Assembly: GCA_028868515.1 (NCBI GenBank)
Contig: JAGWUI010000005.1
Span: forward strand, 78,547-142,546
DNA from: Gammaproteobacteria bacterium
Lineage (GTDB): Bacteria; Pseudomonadota; Gammaproteobacteria; Pseudomonadales; Moraxellaceae
Reading direction: 5' to 3'
DNA: 64,000 nt
The stretch's first letter is position 1. Each line of letters starts with the position of its first letter. Below are positions 28,525-39,065 of the stretch, piece after piece. A model generated the notes under the pieces. That model saw only the letters and a list, made by a program, of their open reading frames with translations, was not told the DNA's origin and did not search any database. The translations under genes were made by a program, and so were the position numbers.

Positions 28525-29886
28525 ATGAACTCAGCACTTTGGCATCCTTGCACACAGATGCAAAACCATGAGAACTCGCCGCCACTTGAAGTGGTGCGAG
28601 GACAAGGTGCTTATCTTTACAAAGCAGACGGTACGCCCATCCTAGATGCGATTAGTTCATGGTGGGTAAATTTGCATGGACATAGTCACCCAAAAATCAA
28701 CGCAGCAATCATTGACCAAGTAGGTCAACTTGAACAAGTCATGCTTGCTGGGTTTACTCACCCGCCGATAGAACAACTTGCACAGCGTTTGGTTGAGATT
28801 ACTCCAGAAAAACTAACTCGTTGTTTCTTTGCAGATAGCGGCTCTGCTGCGATCGAAGTCGCGCTTAAAATGAGCCTGCAGTATTGGCATCAATCTCATC
28901 AGCCGCAACGCAAAACATTTATTTCACTACAAAACGGCTATCATGGTGAAACGCTTGGTAGCCTTGCTGTCACAGACATTCCGCTGTTCTCTAGCCAATA
29001 TCAGCCTCTTCTGATCCAGCATTTACGCGCACCCACACCTGATCTCACACTCAAAGAAGCAGGTGAAACAGATCTTGATTTCCTAGCTAGACAATTTGCC
29101 ACATTAGAAAAAATCCTAGAAGAAAATTACACCACTGTTTGCGCAATTATTGTTGAACCGCTCGTACAAGGTGCAGCGGGGATGAAAATGTATCCACCCA
29201 TTTATTTAAAGTGGTTACGCACGCTCTGCGATCGATTCAATGTCCATTTGATCTTTGACGAAATTGCCGTGGGTTTTGGTCGTACAGGGACAATGTTTGC
29301 GTTGGAACAAGCAGAAATCACACCTGACTTTCTCTGTCTATCCAAAGGACTGACAGCGGGTTATCTCCCGATGTCCTGTGTGATGACAACAGACAACGTC
29401 TATCAGGCTTTTTATAGTACAGATGTGACTCGTGGTTTTTTGCATTCTCATAGTTTTACGGGTAATCCACTCGCCGCACGCGCTGCGCTTGCTTCGCTTG
29501 ATATTTTCCGGCACGAAAATACGCTGCAAAAAAACCAGCAACTCATCATGACTATGCAAAATGAGTTGGCTAAATTAAATGATCACCCAAACATTCGTCA
29601 TGTTCGTCAGACGGGAATGATCGGCGCATTTGAATTTGTACAAGCCAATGGTCAACCCTATCCTGCTCACGATGCTCGAGGTCGTTTGATCGCTCAATTT
29701 GCGATGAGTAAGGGTATTTTATTACGTCCAATTGGACATCAGGTTTATATGATTCCGCCGTACTGCATTACATCTGATGAAATCAAACATATCATTGATG
29801 TGGCACGGCAAGCCGTTGAATGGGCAGCTCAGCAATCCACTCCTTCTATCTCGAATCATCATACGGAAAATTTATCATTACCATGA
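28525..29886 (+). CDS. bioA: Adenosylmethionine-8-amino-7-oxononanoate aminotransferase
   Basis: BioA is a PLP enzyme of biotin synthesis that uses SAM as amino donor. The 453-residue protein starts WHPCTQMQNHE, a BioA signature, with ISSWWVNLHGHSHP following. Other marks are DSGSAAIEVALK, IFDEIAVGFGRTGTMFA and the PLP lysine in LSKGLTAGYLPMS. Use of SAM fits its place next to metF and ahcY, although this may be chance. The stop overlaps the rsmE start by four bases. The other bio genes are not in the window. Confidence 0.96.
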   Translation: MNSALWHPCTQMQNHENSPPLEVVRGQGAYLYKADGTPILDAISSWWVNLHGHSHPKINAAIIDQVGQLEQVMLAGFTHPPIEQLAQRLVEITPEKLTRCFFADSGSAAIEVALKMSLQYWHQSHQPQRKTFISLQNGYHGETLGSLAVTDIPLFSSQYQPLLIQHLRAPTPDLTLKEAGETDLDFLARQFATLEKILEENYTTVCAIIVEPLVQGAAGMKMYPPIYLKWLRTLCDRFNVHLIFDEIAVGFGRTGTMFALEQAEITPDFLCLSKGLTAGYLPMSCVMTTDNVYQAFYSTDVTRGFLHSHSFTGNPLAARAALASLDIFRHENTLQKNQQLIMTMQNELAKLNDHPNIRHVRQTGMIGAFEFVQANGQPYPAHDARGRLIAQFAMSKGILLRPIGHQVYMIPPYCITSDEIKHIIDVARQAVEWAAQQSTPSISNHHTENLSLP

Positions 29887-30590
29887 GTCGATTTTTTGCA
29901 GACATTCCACTCGACATTGATCAGGTGATTGAGTTACCGGAAGTCGTTTTTCATCATTGGATTCGTGTACTTCGCGCAAATATCGGAGATCAGGCAACTC
30001 TGTTTAATGGCTTAGGCGGCGAATATGACGTAGAACTCGTCGAAATCCAGAAAAAAAACGCAATGGTTCGTGTCCTCAGCTTCAACCCAATTGATCGTGC
30101 TGAACCTTATTTTGTGACTTTAGGGCAAGTCATGAGTAAAGGAGATCGTATGGATTATGCGATTCAAAAAGCGACGGAGCTTGGTGTCGGTGCAATTCAA
30201 CTATTAACCAGCGAACGCTGTGAAATGCGCCTAAAATACGACCGTGATCAAAAGAAAATAGATCATTGGCAACAAATCGCAATTGCTGCATGTGAGCAAT
30301 GCGGTTTAAATCGCATCCCACAAATTCTCGCACCAATGTCATTAGAGAACTGGCTACCACAAATACAAAGCGAACTAAAACTTGTACTTGCACCTATACA
30401 AGCACCAAAACCACTACCCACCTCTCTGCCAAAAACGATTAGTTTGCTCATTGGCGCCGAAGGTGGATTGAGTACAGCAGAAATAGAAATGGCCGAAAAA
30501 TCGGGGTTTCTTAAATGGCAAATCGGTGAACGTATACTCAGAACAGAAACCGCTCCAGTCGTCGCTTTGGCTCAACTGATGACCAATTAA
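29883..30590 (+). CDS. rsmE: 16S rRNA (uracil(1498)-N3)-methyltransferase
   Basis: RsmE methylates N3 of U1498 at the decoding site of 16S rRNA. The 235 residues start at ATG 29883, overlapping the bioA stop; the longer frame upstream lies inside bioA. SPOUT-class motifs are visible: MSKGDRMDYAIQKATELGV, LLIGAEGGLSTAE and the knot end RILRTETAPVVAL. It is the last gene of the metF-bioA-rsmE run. Confidence 0.96.
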   Translation: MSRFFADIPLDIDQVIELPEVVFHHWIRVLRANIGDQATLFNGLGGEYDVELVEIQKKNAMVRVLSFNPIDRAEPYFVTLGQVMSKGDRMDYAIQKATELGVGAIQLLTSERCEMRLKYDRDQKKIDHWQQIAIAACEQCGLNRIPQILAPMSLENWLPQIQSELKLVLAPIQAPKPLPTSLPKTISLLIGAEGGLSTAEIEMAEKSGFLKWQIGERILRTETAPVVALAQLMTN

Positions 30591-30780
30591 AATATTTGCA
30601 CTGTCAAATACATCAGGTTATATATTCTTTATCCATATAAAGGTGTATATATAGACAAAGCCTTATTTCTTCGCAAATATCTATTTCGCTTTTGTGAAAC
30701 ATAAGGCACAATCTGTAGGACAATAATGTAGATTCGTTGAGAAACGGGCAATATATTTCCAACAATCACAGGAGCACTTA

Positions 30781-33684
30781 ATGTCTGGATATGAAGAACA
30801 GAGTATTCTGAAGCAGCGCATTTGGCGCATGCAAATCCTGAATACTCGCTCACATCAGGCATTGCTACTGTTCTCATTGCTCAGTTTAGTTTTACTTACC
30901 TTTATTCTGTACCAACGTTTCTCACTAGTTGATGACAACAAACTGGCTGGTTGGACTGTCATCTCGATTAGTATTATTGCTATTTCGTCTGCACTGAATA
31001 ATCATTTTAATAATCGAGAACACCGCGTTTCACCTAAGTTCTTTGATCTTTATCTCTTAGCATCCGCATTTGTTTTAGGCATCGTTCTAGCGACAGGCCA
31101 GCTGGTTTTTCATCCGATAAATCCAATTAACACTGGCTCAAATATGGTTGAGAGTTCAATCAACCTATTCGGTTTGATTCTGTTGTTCTCCCACATGCTG
31201 GCACTGATTAGTTATACCGATCGCTATCGCTTGTTTTTTGTCTTTGTGCTGACTAGCGTATCACCACTGCTCTACCAAGAAATCACTTCAGATCGGAGCT
31301 TACTTCTCAAACCACATAGCATCATGGTCAATGTTTATGTGTCTTTTATGCTGTTCTGTGGTTATAAAATGCATCGGATGCGTACCAAATCAGCATGGCT
31401 TGTTATTCGTAATGAAAACCTGATTGACTATATGGAATCTTCCAAAGAGCAGACTGAACATATTAATAGTCAGCTTGAAGAAGAAATGAGACAGCGGATT
31501 TATACGGAAGAGAAGCTTCAAGAATCTAATATGTATCTTGAAGAAAAGATTTTAGAAAGAACCAGAGATCTCACAGAAAGCAACCTACAACTACAAAGCT
31601 CTCAGCAACGCCTAGAAATGGCACATAGTGCAGGTGGAATTGGCACATGGGATTGGGATATTACTGCTCGAAAAATGCATTCAACCAATATTGAGCAAAT
31701 ATTAGGCTACAAAAATGACGAAATGGATGCGTTTTTAGGCGATATGTCTAAAGTGGTTCATCCAGAAGACTACCCTGCTGTTCGTAAAGGCATTGCCGCA
31801 CACCTCTTAAATCATACAGATCGTTATGAAGCAGAGTTTCGGATGCGTCATAAATATGGCTATTGGGTTTGGGTGCAAGACATGGGGCGCGTTGTACAAC
31901 GTAATCCTAAAACTCGATTTGCTGAACGTATGGTTGGTGTTCGTCGCAATATCACCGCCGAAAAAGCCTCTGATGAACGTCAAAAACTCGCATCGACAGT
32001 ATTCCAACAAGCCGCAGAAGGCATTGTGATACTTGATAAAAATATGACGTACATCAATGTAAATCCTTACTTTGAACGGATGACAGGCTTCAAAAAAGAA
32101 CTCCTCATCGGTAAAGAAATTTTTACTTCTGACCGCACTCCAACTTCTGTAGAGCAACAATCAAAAAGCAAAATCGTGAAAAACCTTCACACGACAGGTC
32201 AATATGAAGGTGAAATTCAAATTCAACATAAAAATGGCGATGACATTCCAGTTTGGTTACACATCAATCCGATTTTTGATCATAACCAACAAAAAACACA
32301 TTACATTGCGATTTTAAATGACCTCACCGAACGCAAGAAAAATGAACAACGACTCTCTTATCTCTCAAACTATGATCTTCTGACCGATTTACCAAATCGT
32401 CATTTTTTCAAAGATCATATGCATCAAATTATTTTAAAAAGCTTAGAAACCAATACAACTTTTGCATTACTACGTTTAAATATCGATCGTTTCCGTTTAT
32501 TGAATGATCTGCTTGGCACTGATGGTGCTGATATTCTACTCAGACATGTTGCGCAACGACTGTCTGCATACGATGCAAGAGCCAGTATGATTGCGCGATT
32601 AGGAAGCGATGACTTTGCAATTATCCTATCTTATCCGCGTGATAATGAAAAAGATGTTGAGCAATATTGTGAGCGGTTATTAGAAGTATTTAACAGTCCA
32701 TTTGACGTGCGTTCCCAAGAAATTACAGTCACCATTTCAATTGGTGTGGCGCTATGTCCTAAACATGGCAAGCAAGTCGATATCCTATCGAATACCGCAG
32801 AAAATGCCTTACAAGAAGCAAAACGGTTAGGAGGCAATGCGATTCGTTTTGCCAGCAACCAAGGCGGTATACAGTCATTAGAACGCGTTAACCTTGAAAA
32901 TGCATTGCGTAAAGCGATTTCCAACACAGAGTTCGTGGTCTTTTATCAGCCTAAACTCAATGCTATAACGCGTCGTATTGAAGGTTTTGAGGCTTTAGTT
33001 CGCTGGAGTCATCCAAGTAAAGGAATCGTAGCACCAGTTCAATTCATTGGACTTGCAGAGGAAATGGGGATTATCTCTGCACTCGGTGAGTTTGTATTAG
33101 ACCAATCATGTGCACAAATCAGGAAATGGCGCGATGCTGGTTTTGACGATATTTCTATTGCTGTGAACGTTTCTGCACAGCAACTACAACGTGGTAATTT
33201 TATTGATACATTGGATCGTATTCTTGAAGATCATCAGATTGATCCACATTTGCTTGAATTAGAAATTACCGAAACATTGCTCATGGACGATACGGATCAA
33301 GTTCAGGCCATTCTGCAAGAAATTAAACGCCGTGGTGTCACAATTGCACTAGATGATTTTGGTACAGGTTACTCTTCATTATCTTACCTTGGGCTTTACC
33401 CCATTGACGTCATTAAAATTGACCGCTCATTCGTCATCCAAATGATTGGTAATGAAGAGCAAAAAGCCATTGTTCGCGCAATTCTAGCGATGAGTAAATC
33501 CTTAAAAATGAAAGTCGTTGCCGAAGGTGTAGAAACGCTTGAACAAGCCCAATTCTTATGTGATGAAGGCTGCGAATTGCTGCAAGGATACTTATTTAGT
33601 AAACCTGTTCCAGCTTTTGAAGCCAATAAACTTTTGATGAATTCAATCGGTGAAACTGCGACTCTAAAACAGATGTCAATATAG
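30781..33684 (+). CDS. PAS-GGDEF-EAL membrane protein, probable c-di-GMP phosphodiesterase
   Basis: The 967-residue sensor protein has about six membrane segments in residues 20-205, a coiled coil near 215-270 and two PAS domains (about 275-400 and 405-520). A GGDEF domain spans 525-690 and an EAL domain 700-955. The GGDEF active site reads GSDDF (about residue 610) instead of GGDEF, so cyclase activity is probably lost. The EAL site is intact (EGFEALVRW near 733, later EITE and DDFGTGYSS). The net activity is therefore likely c-di-GMP breakdown. ACAGGAG precedes the ATG. The gene stands alone. Confidence 0.92.
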   Translation: MSGYEEQSILKQRIWRMQILNTRSHQALLLFSLLSLVLLTFILYQRFSLVDDNKLAGWTVISISIIAISSALNNHFNNREHRVSPKFFDLYLLASAFVLGIVLATGQLVFHPINPINTGSNMVESSINLFGLILLFSHMLALISYTDRYRLFFVFVLTSVSPLLYQEITSDRSLLLKPHSIMVNVYVSFMLFCGYKMHRMRTKSAWLVIRNENLIDYMESSKEQTEHINSQLEEEMRQRIYTEEKLQESNMYLEEKILERTRDLTESNLQLQSSQQRLEMAHSAGGIGTWDWDITARKMHSTNIEQILGYKNDEMDAFLGDMSKVVHPEDYPAVRKGIAAHLLNHTDRYEAEFRMRHKYGYWVWVQDMGRVVQRNPKTRFAERMVGVRRNITAEKASDERQKLASTVFQQAAEGIVILDKNMTYINVNPYFERMTGFKKELLIGKEIFTSDRTPTSVEQQSKSKIVKNLHTTGQYEGEIQIQHKNGDDIPVWLHINPIFDHNQQKTHYIAILNDLTERKKNEQRLSYLSNYDLLTDLPNRHFFKDHMHQIILKSLETNTTFALLRLNIDRFRLLNDLLGTDGADILLRHVAQRLSAYDARASMIARLGSDDFAIILSYPRDNEKDVEQYCERLLEVFNSPFDVRSQEITVTISIGVALCPKHGKQVDILSNTAENALQEAKRLGGNAIRFASNQGGIQSLERVNLENALRKAISNTEFVVFYQPKLNAITRRIEGFEALVRWSHPSKGIVAPVQFIGLAEEMGIISALGEFVLDQSCAQIRKWRDAGFDDISIAVNVSAQQLQRGNFIDTLDRILEDHQIDPHLLELEITETLLMDDTDQVQAILQEIKRRGVTIALDDFGTGYSSLSYLGLYPIDVIKIDRSFVIQMIGNEEQKAIVRAILAMSKSLKMKVVAEGVETLEQAQFLCDEGCELLQGYLFSKPVPAFEANKLLMNSIGETATLKQMSI

Positions 33685-34008
33685 TGTACTTTCTACAAAT
33701 TTGTATTCCTAAAAACTCATTATAATCGTATCAATTTCGCATAAATGTCTAGCAATCCGTACAAAAACAAATCGATGCTATGCTACAATACATCACTTAG
33801 CATTATGTCCTACTCATCTTGTAATGCGCGAAACGCTTAGTAAATTTTCACAAAGAATTTGCAAACAAGTCTAGTCTTCGCAAAGGGCTGATCACCAATG
33901 AGCCCGACCCCCAGTTTTGAAAGTCATGTATTGAAATCGTATGACGCCAAGCCGTCACGATCCTTCTATAGGATCATTCCACCCGTTTAAGTAGACAACG
34001 AGAGCAAG
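33685..34008 (+). promoter_or_regulatory. Structured leader region upstream of maeB
   Basis: This 324-base gap has no gene. Its last 125 bases hold three hairpins: GGGCT/AGCCC (33885-33905), TGAC/GTCA around GCCAAGC (33942-33957) and GATCC/GGATC (33959-33975). This could be a structured 5' leader of the malic enzyme mRNA. It matches no riboswitch class I know. Confidence 0.45.
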
Positions 34009-36297
34009 ATGGACAAGCAAGAACTCAAACAAGCCGCACTGGATTATCACGAATTTCCAAAACCCGGTAAAATTAACGTTGTTCCTAGCAAACAACTCGC
34101 AAACCAACATGATTTAGCACTCGCCTATTCACCAGGCGTCGCTGCACCTTGCCTTGAAATTGAACGTGACCCAGCACTCGTGTCACGTTATACCGCACGC
34201 GGTAACTTAGTCGCGGTAATCACCAACGGCACAGCGGTGCTTGGTCTAGGTAATATCGGCCCATTGGCTTCTAAGCCTGTTATGGAAGGTAAAGGCGTAC
34301 TCTTTAAGAAGTTCGCAGGCATTGATGTTTTTGACATCGAAATTGCTGAAAATGATCCTGACAAATTGGTCGATATCATTGCGTCATTAGAACCAACATT
34401 CGGCGGTATTAACTTAGAAGATATCAAAGCACCTGAGTGTTTTTATATCGAAAAGAAACTGCGCGAACGCATGAAGATTCCAGTGTTCCATGACGATCAA
34501 CATGGTACTTCAATCATTGTTGGTGCAGCACTGCTCAATGCATTGCAATTGGTCAATAAAGACATTGGTCAAATCAAGATTGTCTGCTCTGGTGCTGGTG
34601 CAGCAGCATTATCATGCTTAGACTTGCTCGTTGCTCTCGGCGCGAATCGTAGCAACATTATCGTTGCCGACTCAAAAGGCTGTATTACCACCGCACGCCT
34701 AGAAACTTTAGACGAAAGCAAACGTCGCTATGCACAAGACATTCCTCACACTCGCCTCGAAGAAGTGATGGCTGGTGTAGACATGTTCTTAGGTCTGTCA
34801 ACAGCAGGAATCTTGTCGCAAGACATGGTTAAAGAAATGGCTGCAGATCCGATTATTTTTGCGTTGGCGAACCCTAACCCAGAAATTTTGCCAGAACATG
34901 CTAAAGCCGTTCGTCCAGATGTCATCATCGCAACAGGCCGTTCGGACTATCCAAACCAAGTCAATAACGCATTGTGCTTCCCTTATATTTTCCGTGGTGC
35001 ACTGGATTCTGGTGCAACGACGGTTAACGAAGCCATGAAAGTTGCCTGTGTTCATGCAATTGCAAAAATGGCGCACGTTGAATCAAGTAGCAATACTTAT
35101 GGTGAAGCAGGTCAAAGCTTTGGTCGTGAATACCTAATCCCTGGCCCACTTGATCCACGTTTGATCCTTGAAATTGCGCCTGAAATTGCGCGTGCCGCAA
35201 TGGACTCAGGTGTTGCGACTCGTCCAATTCAAGACTTTGCTGCATATCGCCAAAGCTTGTCTGAGTTTGTTTACAACTCTGCATTCTTGATGAAACCTGT
35301 TTTTGCTCAAGCAAAAGCAGATCCAAAACGTATTGTTTATTGTGAAGGCGAAGATGAGCGTGTACTGCGTGCAGTTCAACTCGTTGTTGATGAAGGCTTG
35401 GCAAAACCAATCCTGATTGGTCGTCCGACAGTTATTCAGCATCAGATCACCAAGCTCGGACTTCGTCTTCAAGTTGGTATCAATGTTGAAATTATCGACC
35501 AAGACAATGATCCGCGTTACAAAGAATACTGGCAGTACTATTACAGCTTGGTACAACGTCAAGGTGTCGGTGTCGAACTCGCTAAACGCGAAGCACGTCG
35601 CCGTACTACACTGATCGGTGCGTTGTTAGTTCACTTTGGCGTTGCAGATGGTCTGATTTGCGGCACGTTCGGTAACTACGGTTTACACTTAGACTTCTTA
35701 AAAGACGTGATTGGCAAGAAAGAAGGCGTGAAGAGTTACTACGCCATGAATGCCTTGATGTTAGAGGGTCGTAATCTGTTTATCGCTGACACCTATGTCA
35801 ATGAAAACCCAACTGCGCTACAACTCGCAGAGATGACTTTGCTTGCAGCAGAAGAAGTTCGTCGTTTTGGTTTGACACCAAAAGTTGCACTGCTCTCTCA
35901 CTCTAGCTTCGGCAGTGGTGATGGTGAGACTGCACAAAAAATGCGTGAAACTTTCCGCATCTTGTCGACCATTGCGCCTGACTTGGAAGTGGAAGGTGAA
36001 ATGCATGGTGACGCAGCACTGAGTGAAGAAATCCGTCTCGCTGAATTCCCGAACGCACGTTATAAAGGTTCAGCAAACTTGTTGATCATGCCAACGATGG
36101 ATGCTGCCAATATTGCATTTAACCTGCTGAAAACTGCATCAGGAAACAATGTCACAATCGGCCCTATCCTACTCGGTGCAGCAAAACCTGTGCACGTCCT
36201 CACACCGACTGCAACACCACGTCGTATCGTCAATATGACTGCACTCACTGTTGCTGAAATTCAGCAAGCAGAGAAAGCTCAAAATGGAAACGCATAA
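34009..36297 (+). CDS. maeB: NADP-dependent malic enzyme with phosphotransacetylase-like domain
   Basis: The enzyme decarboxylates malate to pyruvate and yields NADPH. The 762 residues have the two-part structure of the MaeB type. The malic domain (1-430) carries [30 protein letters not shown] and [13 protein letters not shown]. The C-terminal part (about 430-755) resembles phosphotransacetylase ([32 protein letters not shown]) and is thought to bind acetyl-CoA as an inhibitor. The ribosome-binding site is weak (GAGAG). The gene stands alone, with a terminator after it and a folded leader before it. Confidence 0.95.
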   Translation: MDKQELKQAALDYHEFPKPGKINVVPSKQLANQHDLALAYSPGVAAPCLEIERDPALVSRYTARGNLVAVITNGTAVLGLGNIGPLASKPVMEGKGVLFKKFAGIDVFDIEIAENDPDKLVDIIASLEPTFGGINLEDIKAPECFYIEKKLRERMKIPVFHDDQHGTSIIVGAALLNALQLVNKDIGQIKIVCSGAGAAALSCLDLLVALGANRSNIIVADSKGCITTARLETLDESKRRYAQDIPHTRLEEVMAGVDMFLGLSTAGILSQDMVKEMAADPIIFALANPNPEILPEHAKAVRPDVIIATGRSDYPNQVNNALCFPYIFRGALDSGATTVNEAMKVACVHAIAKMAHVESSSNTYGEAGQSFGREYLIPGPLDPRLILEIAPEIARAAMDSGVATRPIQDFAAYRQSLSEFVYNSAFLMKPVFAQAKADPKRIVYCEGEDERVLRAVQLVVDEGLAKPILIGRPTVIQHQITKLGLRLQVGINVEIIDQDNDPRYKEYWQYYYSLVQRQGVGVELAKREARRRTTLIGALLVHFGVADGLICGTFGNYGLHLDFLKDVIGKKEGVKSYYAMNALMLEGRNLFIADTYVNENPTALQLAEMTLLAAEEVRRFGLTPKVALLSHSSFGSGDGETAQKMRETFRILSTIAPDLEVEGEMHGDAALSEEIRLAEFPNARYKGSANLLIMPTMDAANIAFNLLKTASGNNVTIGPILLGAAKPVHVLTPTATPRRIVNMTALTVAEIQQAEKAQNGNA

Positions 36298-36320
36298 CTT
36301 TTCATAAAGTAATGTCATAA

Positions 36321-36352
36321 AAAAAAGCCTTCACTTGAAGGCTTTTTTTATA
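36321..36352. terminator. Bidirectional terminator between maeB and the acid phosphatase gene
   Basis: The stem AGCCTTCA/TGAAGGCT has A-runs on one side and T-runs on the other, and serves the two convergent genes. Confidence 0.9.
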
Positions 36353-36382
36353 CTGAGATTTTAGCTACAAATGTGACAGGTA

Positions 36383-37885
36383 TTAATTGCCTGTAAACGC
36401 ATCATTCATTGGCGCAGCATATTTGTCATTGGCTGTGATTGAGCCAACACCTAAAGCTGATTCGATGGTTCGAAGAAAGCTGTAGTGATTATAGCTTAGG
36501 CCACTTTGATATCCAGCTTTTACCAGACCTTGAGAAGCAATCGCCACAGTCACCACAGAATTATAGTTACTACTGCTGCTCACCCATGATCCTTTAGAAG
36601 ACTCATCATACGTAATGAGCAACAAGGAACGCTGATTCGTCCAAGCAGGAGAGCTGAATAAAGTCGGCAAATACTGACTCAAGAACTGATCTTGGGCGGT
36701 CAGACTGGTATTAATGCTGTAGTTGCTATAATAAGCATCTTCACCGTTATACCAATTATCTGCGGCAATCCAAGCCAATGCTGGCGTAGTACTTGTCGAT
36801 TGTAAATCCGTTGAGAGTTGAGTCAGATCAACCAAATGCGCCTGACAGCGAGTGAGATTGCCTGAAATGTTAGTGTAATTGGCAAATGGCGCATCGTCCG
36901 CATGGAAGTGCGAATCAGCACTATTTGTCATATTACATGGAGTACCCATACCTTGTTCGTAGGATTTCCATGTTTTACCTGCTGACTCCATGATATCGCC
37001 AATATGAATATTGGGGTTATTGATATTAGGATAGTAAGTTGCACCTTGCGTAAACGTGTCTCCGCCAGCAAGCGCGAGATAGTTTTCATCGCTAGGATGA
37101 TAGACGCCATTATAATTGGTAAATAAAGTCCCTTTACTGAATAGGCTATTCATATAAGGTGCGTAGCTACTGCCAATGACCTCGCTATAATCAGTATTTT
37201 CCAGCACAATCACAAACACATGATCAAAAGCTGGTACTTTGGAGACTGGAGGAGTTGCTGCTGGTGCATTTAATGGCGTAGATAAGGTCAATGATAAATT
37301 ATCGGCATAACCGACATTGACGTAACCGTTGGTATTATTGAAAACCACTTTGGTGTTGATGCTACGCGTACCGACAGGAACATTACCCGTTGCAGAACGT
37401 GCAAGTAATTTAGTCACATAGCCCCGATCCCATGCACTGACAGGACCAATTGTCGCTGTACCCAAATTAGCACCACTAGCGCTTAAAAAAGTACTGGTTA
37501 CAGTCGCTTGACCACCATACGTGGTATAACCGCCCAACCATCCAGACAAATTCCAAGTAATCCCGCCGCCATCAATTGCACTAGCAGCGGCTGCGACGTT
37601 AATGGTTTGATTGATGGATGAGTCGCCGTATGGGCCATTTGCAAGGAATGAGCTACCTTGCTGTGATGAGTTCGGTGTACCAATACTCGCAACGGAATAG
37701 CATTGCACATTTGGATTACCTTGAGTGGTTGTCCAGGCTGGCACTGTTGTTGCCTGCGTCCATTCTTGGGCGCATTTTCCCGTTTCTCCATCACCATTAA
37801 TAATCAAATTACCACTATTTGTGGCATATGCTGTAGTCGCACAACACGCCGCAAGCAACGTCACTGGAAACAAACGATTAAACAT
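36383..37885 (-). CDS. Exported phosphoesterase (acid phosphatase type)
   Basis: A secreted or periplasmic protein of 500 residues from ATG 37885, where AAGGGA lies at good spacing. The signal peptide ends near TTAYA. Residues 25-210 form a beta-rich domain with NLIINGDGETG, similar to carbohydrate-binding or DUF642-like modules. From about residue 220 the phosphoesterase family (PF04185, AcpA/phospholipase C-like) is seen: FDHVFVIVLENTDYSEVIG, NYNGVYHPSDENYLALAGG and LLLITYDES. It probably hydrolyses phosphomonoesters outside the cytoplasm. The exact substrate is unknown. Confidence 0.85.
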   Translation of the reverse strand: MFNRLFPVTLLAACCATTAYATNSGNLIINGDGETGKCAQEWTQATTVPAWTTTQGNPNVQCYSVASIGTPNSSQQGSSFLANGPYGDSSINQTINVAAAASAIDGGGITWNLSGWLGGYTTYGGQATVTSTFLSASGANLGTATIGPVSAWDRGYVTKLLARSATGNVPVGTRSINTKVVFNNTNGYVNVGYADNLSLTLSTPLNAPAATPPVSKVPAFDHVFVIVLENTDYSEVIGSSYAPYMNSLFSKGTLFTNYNGVYHPSDENYLALAGGDTFTQGATYYPNINNPNIHIGDIMESAGKTWKSYEQGMGTPCNMTNSADSHFHADDAPFANYTNISGNLTRCQAHLVDLTQLSTDLQSTSTTPALAWIAADNWYNGEDAYYSNYSINTSLTAQDQFLSQYLPTLFSSPAWTNQRSLLLITYDESSKGSWVSSSSNYNSVVTVAIASQGLVKAGYQSGLSYNHYSFLRTIESALGVGSITANDKYAAPMNDAFTGN

Positions 37886-38129
37886 AAAAGAGTCCCTTCT
37901 GATCACATGAGTAATACATTAACCACGATTTATAACAATTTCATTACAAATATTATCAGAAAAATAAAAACAATGTATAATTTTGTAAAATAGAAAAGTT
38001 GATCAAAATGCAATCAAAAGTAAGTTTAACCAATCCTCGTTTGTACCAATGAAATAATCTTGATTTGCAACATGAATCGCTTTCATTCAAAGTAAACGAC
38101 TTATTAAATTCTGATCGTTATTTTCAGTC

Positions 38130-39065
38130 ATGGTTTCCAAATCCAATACCATCAAACTCCCCACGCGTCACGGCATTAGTCCAAGTTGTGTCTGGTTACC
38201 ACAAGAACCTCACGCGCTATTGCTTGATTTTCTAAGCACAAAATTCCATGAAATCCCGCGCGCAACATGGATTGCTCGCCTTGAGCAAGGTTTAGTGTTA
38301 AATAAACAAGGAGTTGCATTCCACGTTGATAGTTTATACGTTGCTGATCAGCATATTTATTATTATCGTAATATTGAAAATGAACCTCACATCCCGTTTT
38401 ACGAAACAGTTTTATACCAAGATGAGCATCTTTTAGTTGCCGATAAACCACATTTTCTGCCTGTCATTCCATCTGGAAAATATGTGCAGGAAACTTTATT
38501 AACACGCTTAAAAAACAAACTGGGATTAGATGATCTTGCGCCAATTCATCGAATTGATAGAGAGACAGCGGGCTTGGTTTTATTTTCAGTCAATCCTGCA
38601 ACGCGCGATGCGTATCAGACTTTATTTCGCGAGCGCACCATTCATAAGACTTACGAAGCCATTGCATCATTTCAAGAAAATCTCACCATGCCCATGACCT
38701 ACAAAAGTCGCATGGTCAAAGGCGAACCGTTTTTTAGAATGAAGGAAGTGAATGGTGAGGCAAACTCAGAGACACAATTAGACATATTAGAAAAGCATAA
38801 TCACTTTGCGAAATATCAACTGTCACCGATCACAGGCAAACAACATCAACTGCGTGTACATTTGGCAGCACTCGGCATTCCGATTCTCTATGATCCGTTT
38901 TACCCAGAATTACATGATTGGAAAGAAGACTACAGCAAACCGCTACAGCTCCTTGCCAAACAAATTAGTTTCATTGACCCCATTACGGGTAAAAATCATG
39001 TGTTCACGAGTGAACTGACGTTATTGGATTGGGAATCGTTCGTTGCGGATTTTGAGCCGCGATAA
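38130..39065 (+). CDS. RluA-family pseudouridine synthase
   Basis: The 311-residue protein isomerises uridine to pseudouridine in rRNA or tRNA. The catalytic motif is clear: IHRIDRETAGLVLFS with the active Asp (near residue 139). An N-terminal S4-like part and the C-terminal PITGKQHQLRVHLAALG are also present. It looks like a tRNA-pseudouridine-32-type branch, but the target base cannot be fixed from sequence. Its 3' end overlaps the convergent hypothetical gene by 62 bases. Confidence 0.9.
   Translation: MVSKSNTIKLPTRHGISPSCVWLPQEPHALLLDFLSTKFHEIPRATWIARLEQGLVLNKQGVAFHVDSLYVADQHIYYYRNIENEPHIPFYETVLYQDEHLLVADKPHFLPVIPSGKYVQETLLTRLKNKLGLDDLAPIHRIDRETAGLVLFSVNPATRDAYQTLFRERTIHKTYEAIASFQENLTMPMTYKSRMVKGEPFFRMKEVNGEANSETQLDILEKHNHFAKYQLSPITGKQHQLRVHLAALGIPILYDPFYPELHDWKEDYSKPLQLLAKQISFIDPITGKNHVFTSELTLLDWESFVADFEPR

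Noticed and set aside
29820..29882. N-terminal extension of RsmE
   Set aside because: Inside bioA; the RsmE family starts at the MSRFF of 29883.
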